Of a DNA stretch of 38,482 nt, positions 32,726-38,482 are shown in pieces. The notes under the pieces were generated by a model, which saw only the letters and a list, made by a program, of their open reading frames with translations, made no database searches and was not told the DNA's origin. Position numbers and translations under genes: made by a program. Position 1 is the first letter of the stretch, and the number at the start of each line of letters is the position of its first letter. The stretch comes from Oscillospiraceae bacterium (lineage in GTDB: Bacteria; Bacillota; Clostridia; Oscillospirales; CAG-272), in contig SVRO01000003.1 in assembly GCA_015064795.1 (NCBI GenBank), positions 1 through 38,482 on the forward strand. Direction: 5' to 3'.

Positions 32726-33760
32726 TTGACCACAAAAGTAATTGACGTTAAGAACGGGTTTCAAAGCCAAGACGACATAAAGGAAGCCGCAAGCATCCTT
32801 TTGGCAGGAGGCCTCGTCGTGTTCCCTACCGAGACGGTCTACGGCCTCGGCGGTGACGCTACAAATGAAAGCTCTGCCCAAAAGATTTATGCCGCCAAGG
32901 GCAGACCCTCGGACAACCCTCTAATTATTCATATTGCATCCCCCGAGGAGGCCGAGCCGTACGCCGTGACGAGTGAGACTTATTACCGACTCGCTAAGGC
33001 ATTTATGCCGGGGCCGCTCACCGTGGTCCTGCCGCGCAAGGAAAGCATTCCGCTTCGCACAACCGGAGGACTCCAAACGGTTGCCGTTCGCTGTCCATCT
33101 CACCCCATAGCAAGAGCGTTGATACGCGAGGCGGGAATTCCCATTGCCGCGCCCTCGGCCAATCTGTCGGGCAAGCCGTCTCCCACCTGCGCGCGCCACG
33201 TAATCGAGGATCTTTCGGGACGCGTCGATATGATTCTTGACGGCGGCAACTCGGAGATCGGTTTGGAATCCACCATCGTCGCACTCGACGGAAACCGGGC
33301 AACGCTTTTGCGTCCCGGTGCCATTACCGCCGACGCCCTTCGGTGCGTTTGCGAAAGCGTGACAGTAGCTCCGTCCGTTGTCGCGCAGCTTGCCGAAAAC
33401 GAGCGCCCACTCTCTCCCGGCATGAAATACAAGCATTATGCGCCAAGCGTTCCTTTTGTCCTGTTAAAAGGAAGTAAAAATAACATTCTTGATTTCTTAA
33501 AAAAAGAGCAAAAGGAAAAAAAATGTGCAATCCTTTGCTACAGCGAAGAGACCGCAGAGCTTGAAAACAAAAACCTCGTCGACATTGGAAAATCGGAAAA
33601 TCTCGATGAACAGGCCAAGCGGCTTTTCACCGCGCTTCGCGACGCCGACAAGCTAGGAGTAGACATCATATACGGTCATCTGCCAACCACCGACGGCATT
33701 GGCCTTGCCCTTTATAACCGTATGCTTCGCGCCGCGGCGCATACCATCCTTGAAGTTTAA
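32726..33760 (+). CDS. tsaC: L-threonylcarbamoyladenylate synthase (Sua5 type)
   Basis: The enzyme makes threonylcarbamoyl-AMP from Thr, bicarbonate and ATP for t6A37 of ANN-decoding tRNAs. The YrdC domain (about 10-200) has VFPTETVYGLGGDA and the KGRPSDNPLIIHI motif (Lys/Arg/Ser/Asn), followed by TVAVRCPSHPIARAL and APSANLSGKPSPT. The extra C-terminal domain (about 225-344, SPGMKYKHYAPSVP onward) marks the two-domain Sua5 form rather than short TsaC. The start is TTG, with AGGTG 6 nt upstream; the frame has no better ATG nearby. It sits 13 bp after prfA and 16 bp before the topoisomerase subunit. Confidence 0.96.
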   Translation: MTTKVIDVKNGFQSQDDIKEAASILLAGGLVVFPTETVYGLGGDATNESSAQKIYAAKGRPSDNPLIIHIASPEEAEPYAVTSETYYRLAKAFMPGPLTVVLPRKESIPLRTTGGLQTVAVRCPSHPIARALIREAGIPIAAPSANLSGKPSPTCARHVIEDLSGRVDMILDGGNSEIGLESTIVALDGNRATLLRPGAITADALRCVCESVTVAPSVVAQLAENERPLSPGMKYKHYAPSVPFVLLKGSKNNILDFLKKEQKEKKCAILCYSEETAELENKNLVDIGKSENLDEQAKRLFTALRDADKLGVDIIYGHLPTTDGIGLALYNRMLRAAAHTILEV

Positions 33761-33776
33761 CACACGGAGGTAGCTC

Positions 33777-36002
33777 ATGGCAAAGAAAAGCAAATACAAC
33801 GAGCCAAAGGAAATCGTTTACGCGCCCGCGCGCGAGCAGCTCATAACCGAAACCATTGAAAAAAACTATATGCCCTACGTTATGAGCGTCATCATTTCCC
33901 GTGCCATTCCCGAGATCGACGGCCTTAAGCCCTCGCACCGAAAGCTTCTGTATACCATGTATAAAATGGGGCTTCTGAAAGGCCCAAAGACCAAGAGCGC
34001 AAACGTCGTCGGACAAACAATGAAGCTGAATCCGCATGGTGATATGGCGATCTATGAAACGCTCGTCCGTCTCACGCGCGGCAACGAAGCATTGCTCCAC
34101 CCGCTGATCGACTCCAAGGGAAGCTTTGGTAAGCAATATTCCTCCGATATGCGCTTTGCTGCCTCGCGTTACACAGAGGTCAAGCTGGATCCGATCTGCG
34201 AGGAGCTTTTTAAGGGCATTGACAAAAACGCCGTAGAATTCGTTCCCAACTACGATAACACCATGGAAGAACCGCTACTTCTTCCCTCCACTTTTCCTAA
34301 TATTCTCGTCATGCCAAACTCGGGCATTGCCGTGGGTATGGCCTCGTCAATCTGCTCCTTTAACTTGGAGGAGATCTGCGACGGAACGATCGCTCTGCTT
34401 CGTAATCCGAAAACAAGCATCGAAAAGCTGCTTGACATCATCAAGGCACCCGACTTCCCGGGTGGCGGTACCATCATCTACAACCGCGATCAGATGCGCG
34501 AGATCTACGAGACCGGTCAGGGCTCAATTAAGGTGCGCGCGCGATACAATTACGATAAAGCCGCCAACTGCATCGACATTATTCAGATCCCCTACTCCAC
34601 TTCCATTGAGCTCATCATCAAGCGCATCACCGAGCTTGTGAAGGAAGGTAAGCTCAAGGAGATCACCGATTTCCGCGACGAGATCGACCTTTCGGGCTTC
34701 AAGCTGACCATCGACATCCGCAAGGGTACCGACCCCGACAAGCTGATGGCCAAGCTTTATAAGCTGACACCGCTCGAGGATAGCTTCAAATGCAACTTTA
34801 ATATTCTAATTGATTCTACACCGCGACAGATGGGCGTTGCCGAGGTTCTTACCGAATGGATCAAATTCCGCATGGGATGCCTCCGCCGTGAATTGCAGTA
34901 TGACCTGGACAAGAAAAACGAAAAGCTTCATCTGCTTCTCGGCCTTGCCAAGATTCTACTTGACATTGACAAGGCAATCAAGATCATTCGAAACACCGAG
35001 CATGACGCCGATGTAATCAAAAATCTTATGGAGGGCTTCGGCATCGATGAGATACAGGCCGACTTCATTGCCGACATCAAGCTTCGTCATCTCAACAAGG
35101 AATATATTTTGAGCCGCATCGACGAGATCAAGGGACTTCAAGAGGAGATCGCACAAATCGAGGATATCCTCGGTGACGACCTGAAGCTGAAGGCACTCAT
35201 CTCCAAGCAGCTCACCGAGGTCAAGAAAAAGTACGGCAAGCCGAGAAAGACCTATTTGATATACGACGGTGACGTTGAGGAATACGTGGAGGATGAAAAC
35301 GAGGACAACTACAACGTCAAGGTCTACCTCAGCCGCGAGGGATATTTCAAAAAGATCACCGCACTCTCACTCCGCGGAAATGACGAGCACAAGCTCAAGG
35401 AAGGCGACGAGATCGCGTATTCGTATGACGCCACGAACAACTCCGAGCTTATCTTCTTCTCAGATAAGTGCAAGGTCTACCGCGCAAAATGCTCGGATTT
35501 TGAAAACACCAAGGCCTCAGCCATGGGTGACTTTATCCCCGCCAAGCTCGGCATGGATAGCGGCGAAAAACCCATCTTCATGCGTCTGTACACAACGCCG
35601 ACCGCCGACGAAAACATGGTCTTTATCTTCGAGAACGGCAAGGGTGTTCGCGTACCCCTTTCCTCTTACGAGACCAAGGCGACGCGCAAAAAGCTCGTAG
35701 GTGCCTACTCGGACGCTTCGCCCATTGTGGCCGCGCTCTACGAGAAGGAAAAGGATCCGTATGACATTATGATGGTCAGCTCCGACGATCGCGCCATCGT
35801 CTTTAAGACCTCACTCATTCCACTTAAGACCACCCGTTCGTCGTCGGGCGTGACACTGATGAGCCTGAAAAAAGGCAGCAAGGTGGTAAGCGTTCGCACC
35901 GACGTACCCGAGGACACCAAGGGCTATAAGAAAACCAAGCTTCCCGCGACAGGCACTCTGCTTGCCGAAAAGGATATTAAAAAACAACAGCTTACATTTT
36001 GA
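33777..36002 (+). CDS. Type IIA topoisomerase subunit A (ParC/GyrA family, divergent)
   Basis: A 741-aa DNA cleavage-rejoining subunit. The winged-helix/tower core (about 20-490) has the Arg131-Tyr132 catalytic pair in FAASRYTEVKL and IDGLKPSHRKLLY. The region that is KYHPHGDSA in E. coli GyrA reads KLNPHGDMA here, so the Ser83 position is Met90, the first His is Asn85, and the Asp87 position is Glu94. The C-terminal part (about 500-741) forms degenerate beta-pinwheel blades with no QRRGGKG GyrA box, which favours topoisomerase IV-like activity over gyrase. No B subunit is adjacent. GGAGG precedes the ATG. I leave the symbol open between parC and a second gyrA-like lineage. Confidence 0.9.
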   Translation: MAKKSKYNEPKEIVYAPAREQLITETIEKNYMPYVMSVIISRAIPEIDGLKPSHRKLLYTMYKMGLLKGPKTKSANVVGQTMKLNPHGDMAIYETLVRLTRGNEALLHPLIDSKGSFGKQYSSDMRFAASRYTEVKLDPICEELFKGIDKNAVEFVPNYDNTMEEPLLLPSTFPNILVMPNSGIAVGMASSICSFNLEEICDGTIALLRNPKTSIEKLLDIIKAPDFPGGGTIIYNRDQMREIYETGQGSIKVRARYNYDKAANCIDIIQIPYSTSIELIIKRITELVKEGKLKEITDFRDEIDLSGFKLTIDIRKGTDPDKLMAKLYKLTPLEDSFKCNFNILIDSTPRQMGVAEVLTEWIKFRMGCLRRELQYDLDKKNEKLHLLLGLAKILLDIDKAIKIIRNTEHDADVIKNLMEGFGIDEIQADFIADIKLRHLNKEYILSRIDEIKGLQEEIAQIEDILGDDLKLKALISKQLTEVKKKYGKPRKTYLIYDGDVEEYVEDENEDNYNVKVYLSREGYFKKITALSLRGNDEHKLKEGDEIAYSYDATNNSELIFFSDKCKVYRAKCSDFENTKASAMGDFIPAKLGMDSGEKPIFMRLYTTPTADENMVFIFENGKGVRVPLSSYETKATRKKLVGAYSDASPIVAALYEKEKDPYDIMMVSSDDRAIVFKTSLIPLKTTRSSSGVTLMSLKKGSKVVSVRTDVPEDTKGYKKTKLPATGTLLAEKDIKKQQLTF

Positions 36003-36016
36003 AAGGAAATAAAACC

Positions 36017-36154
36017 ATGGCAAAAGATCAAGCAAAGAAACTGAGCAAAAGAGAGAGACGCAAGGTACTTATCGTAAGACTTATGTGCCTGTTTCTCACG
36101 CTTCTTATGGTGGCCGGCGTGGCATATTATGCCCTTGTCTTCCTTTTGCAGTAA
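36017..36154 (+). CDS. 45-aa single-span membrane protein
   Basis: A small gene 14 bp after the topoisomerase subunit, with GAAAGGA in place. The first 16 residues are basic (MAKDQAKKLSKRERRK). They are followed by one long hydrophobic span (about 17-45, LIVRLMCLFLTLLMVAGV, then AYYALVFLLQ) that reaches the C-terminus. A positive-inside reading puts the N-terminus in the cytoplasm. No homology is recognisable. It ends just before a strong terminator and is therefore probably the last gene of the operon. It is a credible small protein because ribosome site, spacing and terminator all fit. Confidence 0.72.
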   Translation: MAKDQAKKLSKRERRKVLIVRLMCLFLTLLMVAGVAYYALVFLLQ

Positions 36155-36165
36155 TCGAAAAACGG

Positions 36166-36206
36166 CAACAAAGCACGGCGATGCAACGCATTGCCGTGCT
36201 TTGTTG
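36166..36206. terminator. Terminator ending the topoisomerase operon
   Basis: CAACAAAGCACGGC (36166-36179) and GCCGTGCTTTGTTG (36193-36206) are perfect 14-bp arms. An inner ATGC/GCAT mini-stem sits in the loop, and TTATTTATT follows on the plus strand. On the minus strand it directly follows the stop of the short frame at 36211. Confidence 0.92.
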
Positions 36207-36210
36207 TTAT

Positions 36211-36357
36211 TTATTCACTTACGAATGAGAGCGTAGGATAGCCGTTGGCATCCGGACTCGCTTTGTAGAGATCACCATCTCCGTTAAGACAAGTTTCCCA
36301 ATCCGCATAGCCACCGATAGCAATGCGAATAACACAGATAAAATTCTTGTTTCTCAT
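36211..36357 (-). pseudogene. Probable 3' remnant of a secreted-type protein gene
   Basis: A 48-codon minus-strand frame ends with NGDGDLYKASPDANGYP and then TLSFVSE, 5 bp before a terminator. The C-terminus resembles the end of the larger gene at 37508, which reads VYEGDLTDDGYPLFSVEK. Shared features are GDL, a D-rich stretch, GYP and a short tail. No ribosome site or start is convincing, and the upstream DNA holds the fba promoter. I read it as the tail of a deleted or rearranged gene, but a small real protein cannot be excluded. Confidence 0.4.
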
Positions 36358-36386
36358 ACACATTTCTATTTTTTTTCCTTTTTCTC

Positions 36387-36415
36387 TTGATTTTGGTGAA
36401 TAAATGTGGTAGAAT
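36387..36415 (+). promoter_or_regulatory. Promoter of fba
   Basis: TTGATT (36387-36392) and TAGAAT (36410-36415) are 17 bp apart, about 60 bp before the ATG. The rest of the 321-bp region between 36155 and 36475 holds only the terminator and the minus-strand remnant. Confidence 0.65.
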
Positions 36416-36442
36416 AATAATGTATGAATTAAATTCAGGAAA

Positions 36443-36459
36443 CTCCGCCCTGTGCGGAG
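36443..36459 (+). other. 5' leader hairpin of fba
   Basis: CTCCGC (36443-36448) and GCGGAG (36454-36459) form a perfect 6-bp stem with a 5-nt loop, 1-2 nt before the GAAAGGGT ribosome site. It may protect the mRNA 5' end or the ribosome site; chance is possible. Confidence 0.4.
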
Positions 36460-36475
36460 AGAAAGGGTAAAAAAT

Positions 36476-37435
36476 ATGGCACTTGTAACAACCAAGGAAA
36501 TGTTCAAGAAGGCATACGAGGGTAAGTATGCAGTTGGTGCGTTCAACATCAACAACATGGAGATCATTCAGGCAATCACCGAGGCTGCCGCTGAGCAGAA
36601 GTCTCCCGTGATCCTTCAGGTTTCCGCCGGCGCGCGCAAGTATGCAAAGCACGCGTATCTTATGGCTCTGGCTAAGGCTGCGGCTGAGGACAGCGGTGTG
36701 GATTTCGCGCTTCACCTTGACCACGGCGCAGATTTCGAGATCTGCAAATCCTGCATCGACGGTGGCTTCACCTCGGTCATGATCGACGGCTCGCACCATA
36801 GCTACGAGGACAACATTGCTCTCACGCGCAAGGTCGTTGAGTACGCACATGAGCGTGGCGTAGTCGTTGAGGGTGAGCTTGGCGTTCTTGCCGGTGTTGA
36901 GGACGACGTCGTTGCCGAGAAGTCCTCCTACACCCGTCCCGAGGAGGTTGAGGATTTCGTAAGCCGCACGGGCGTTGACTCGCTTGCGATCTCGATCGGT
37001 ACCTCTCACGGCGCATACAAGTTCACGGCAAAGCAGTGCACGAGAAACGAGGAGGGCATTCTCGTTCCCCCGCCCCTTCGCTTCGATATCCTTGAGGAGA
37101 TCGAAAAGAGAATCCCCGGATTCCCGATCGTTCTTCACGGTGCTTCCTCGGTTCCGCAGGATTACGTTAAGGAGATCAATGCCCTTGGCGGTAAGCTTCC
37201 CGACGCCGTTGGTATTCCCGAGGAGCAGCTTCGTCATGCGGCTACCTCTGCTGTATGTAAGATCAACATTGACTCCGATATCCGTCTCGCTATGACCGCA
37301 GGCATCCGCCGCGTTCTGAACGACGAGCCCTCGGTATTCGACCCCCGTGGATATCTCACCGTTGCACGCGCCGAAGTTAAGAAGATGGTCACGCACAAGA
37401 TCGTCAACGTTCTCGGTTCGAACGGTAAGGCATAA
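36476..37435 (+). CDS. fba: Class II fructose-1,6-bisphosphate aldolase
   Basis: The enzyme cleaves fructose-1,6-bisphosphate to DHAP and glyceraldehyde-3-phosphate with Zn2+. The 319-aa protein has the proton-transfer Asp82 and Zn-binding His83 in ALHLDHGADFEIC. GGFTSVMIDGSHHSYEDN, VEGELGVLAGVEDD and SIGTSHGAYKF (second metal His) follow, then IVLHGASSVP (third). Length and NINNMEIIQAI near the start fit class IIA/B aldolases. The gene uses a narrow codon set (many GAG, AAG, GGC and CTT), consistent with high expression. I chose the ATG at 36476 behind GAAAGGGT. It has its own promoter and terminator. Confidence 0.97.
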   Translation: MALVTTKEMFKKAYEGKYAVGAFNINNMEIIQAITEAAAEQKSPVILQVSAGARKYAKHAYLMALAKAAAEDSGVDFALHLDHGADFEICKSCIDGGFTSVMIDGSHHSYEDNIALTRKVVEYAHERGVVVEGELGVLAGVEDDVVAEKSSYTRPEEVEDFVSRTGVDSLAISIGTSHGAYKFTAKQCTRNEEGILVPPPLRFDILEEIEKRIPGFPIVLHGASSVPQDYVKEINALGGKLPDAVGIPEEQLRHAATSAVCKINIDSDIRLAMTAGIRRVLNDEPSVFDPRGYLTVARAEVKKMVTHKIVNVLGSNGKA

Positions 37436-37452
37436 GATTATAAAAAAAGTCA

Positions 37453-37481
37453 GGGGCTACTGCATTGCAGTAGCCCCTTTT
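37453..37481. terminator. Terminator of fba
   Basis: GGGGCTACTGC (37453-37463) and GCAGTAGCCCC (37467-37477) are perfect 11-bp arms with a 3-nt loop, followed by TTTT on the plus strand. An A-run on the other side would also serve the convergent gene. Confidence 0.93.
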
Positions 37482-37507
37482 CTCTCCGTTGCGGAAAGAT
37501 TTCGTTC

Positions 37508-38482
37508 TTATTTCTCAACCGAGAACAAGGGATAGCCGTCGTCCGTAAGATCCCCCTCATAAACAAGAGTAACACCTCTGCCGTAGCTTACCTCGCCGTT
37601 TTGCTTGGTAACGAAGGCACGGATCTCGAGTTTATAGTTGGAATCCAAAGCAAGCTCCGTTATCGTAACCAATGCGCCGTACTTATAGCCAAAATGTTCC
37701 TTAATGGTGTATTCAGTAGTGCCTCCGTAGATCGAGGAGTAGGCTTTCGTGCTTGTATCCGAAACCTTCTCTGTTCCACTCTCGGTGGTGATAGTCACCT
37801 CATATCCGAAATTCTTGTAGTTCAAGGAATCCAGACCCGCGATCGCACGAAGCGAGAACTTGCCCTCCTCACCCCTCGTTACCTGATAGGCAATGAAAGA
37901 AGCGTCAACATTGGGAAGCACGGGAACAACGGGCGTACCGTCAAAGCTCTCGTCGGCGACAGGCTTATCGTTGGTCACAACCCCAATTGCGCGCTCATTC
38001 TCGACACCGAGAACCAAGCGATCCTTTTCCGCGTTAACGGTCGGTACAGACTCCACCGACTTCAGATCATCTATCCAAAGAGTTACTTTCACACCGTCTC
38101 CCAGTTTCGTAAGACGGAAACCAAGCATACCCATCTCGTATTTCACGTGATCCTCGGTAACGGTAACGTTATAAGTGAGCGTCGTCCATTCGTTCGCCGC
38201 CAGATCCACGGTGAGATTGCCGCCCTTCCAGAAATAATTGTTAGCGTCAGGCACCTCTTTTCCGGGGGCCACCGTCTCGGCGACGGCAGATTTATGTGCA
38301 TTTATCATACCGTACTGCACGGTCGCGGCGGTGTCTGCCTTCACCTTCACCGTGATCGTAAAGCTTTTTCCGATATCGTCCACGGTAAGATAATCGTACT
38401 TCAATACGTTATAGAAGTTGATCAGGGAGTTGTTGTAGCCACCGGCCGCAACCACTTTCGAGCCGTCCACACTGGCAATAAC
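37508..38482 (-). CDS. Secreted-type protein with CBM-like and C-terminal beta domains, 5' end outside the window
   Basis: The minus-strand frame is open from the window edge to the stop at 37508, about 325 residues. The visible first 150 residues look like a carbohydrate-binding (CBM4/9-like) beta-sandwich: GKSFTITVKVKADT, then NEWTTLTYNVTVTEDH, and a WIDDLKSVES end that is typical of such modules. A linker rich in Val/Pro/Asp (about 165-190) leads to a second beta-rich domain (SFIAYQVTRGEEGKFSLRAI, SLNYKNFGYEVTI, YKLEIRAFV) and a GYP-type tail. No LPXTG or membrane anchor is present at the C-terminus. It is probably exported; the N-terminus is outside. Catalytic domains, if any, lie beyond the edge. 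Confidence 0.72.
   Translation of the reverse strand, partial: VIASVDGSKVVAAGGYNNSLINFYNVLKYDYLTVDDIGKSFTITVKVKADTAATVQYGMINAHKSAVAETVAPGKEVPDANNYFWKGGNLTVDLAANEWTTLTYNVTVTEDHVKYEMGMLGFRLTKLGDGVKVTLWIDDLKSVESVPTVNAEKDRLVLGVENERAIGVVTNDKPVADESFDGTPVVPVLPNVDASFIAYQVTRGEEGKFSLRAIAGLDSLNYKNFGYEVTITTESGTEKVSDTSTKAYSSIYGGTTEYTIKEHFGYKYGALVTITELALDSNYKLEIRAFVTKQNGEVSYGRGVTLVYEGDLTDDGYPLFSVEK

Noticed and set aside
1-38482. Mobile element, CRISPR array, prophage or tRNA/rRNA genes
   Set aside because: No transposase, integrase, terminal repeats, spaced direct repeats or tRNA-like cloverleaf was seen by reading; a tRNAscan or repeat search could still find a weak one.

Overview
The window looks like chromosomal DNA from a low-to-mid GC Bacillota of class Clostridia, probably an uncultured gut lineage. 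The evidence is Gram-positive-style Shine-Dalgarno sites (GGAGG/AAAGGAG), near-consensus sigma-70/A promoters with 17-bp spacers, an L-box lysine riboswitch, a TSCPD (TIGR03905-type) protein, and a radical-SAM/DUF2344 pair. Genus is not resolvable by eye. I saw no rRNA, tRNA, CRISPR array, IS element or prophage; most of the window is housekeeping.

Layout. 1-4012 (mostly minus): a truncated XRE regulator, then truB, a nitroreductase and trmB as a compact unit, then ychF. 4128-7955 (plus): an envelope-sensing operon of response regulator, histidine kinase and HtrA-type protease. 7996-11461: fucI divergent from an AraC-type regulator and an SGNH hydrolase, with an AraC-style operator between them. 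11534-12403 (minus): ispE. 12504-16080 (plus): AI-2E-family membrane protein, htpG and a TSCPD protein. 16120-18024 (plus): consensus promoter, lysine riboswitch, intrinsic terminator and an NhaC-family transporter, probably a lysine permease. 18071-28282 (minus): a seven-gene run of rlmB, a degenerate P-type-ATPase-like membrane protein, a B12/radical-SAM protein, DUF2344, metY, metA and a serine hydrolase. 28415-36154 (plus): a second seven-gene run of Gfo/Idh/MocA oxidoreductase, coaE, M18 aminopeptidase, prfA, tsaC, a topoisomerase A subunit and a 45-aa membrane protein. 36211-38482: class II aldolase (fba) flanked by a short remnant and by the 3' part of a secreted-type protein cut by the window end.

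Coherent biology: metA (Glu111, acetyl type) and metY make homocysteine from homoserine; truB, trmB, tsaC, rlmB and prfA serve tRNA/rRNA modification and translation; the kinase/regulator/HtrA set is probably an envelope-stress circuit. Convergent genes are separated by compact bidirectional terminators.

Most unusual items: (1) a 909-aa P-type-ATPase-like protein whose catalytic motifs are all lost, translationally coupled to the radical-SAM gene; (2) a fully readable lysine-riboswitch switch in front of an NhaC-family protein; (3) two 11-bp direct repeats exactly 21 bp apart in the fucI/araC intergenic region; (4) a topoisomerase A subunit with Met at the quinolone-determining Ser position. 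No clearly new multi-gene defence or mobile system was found.
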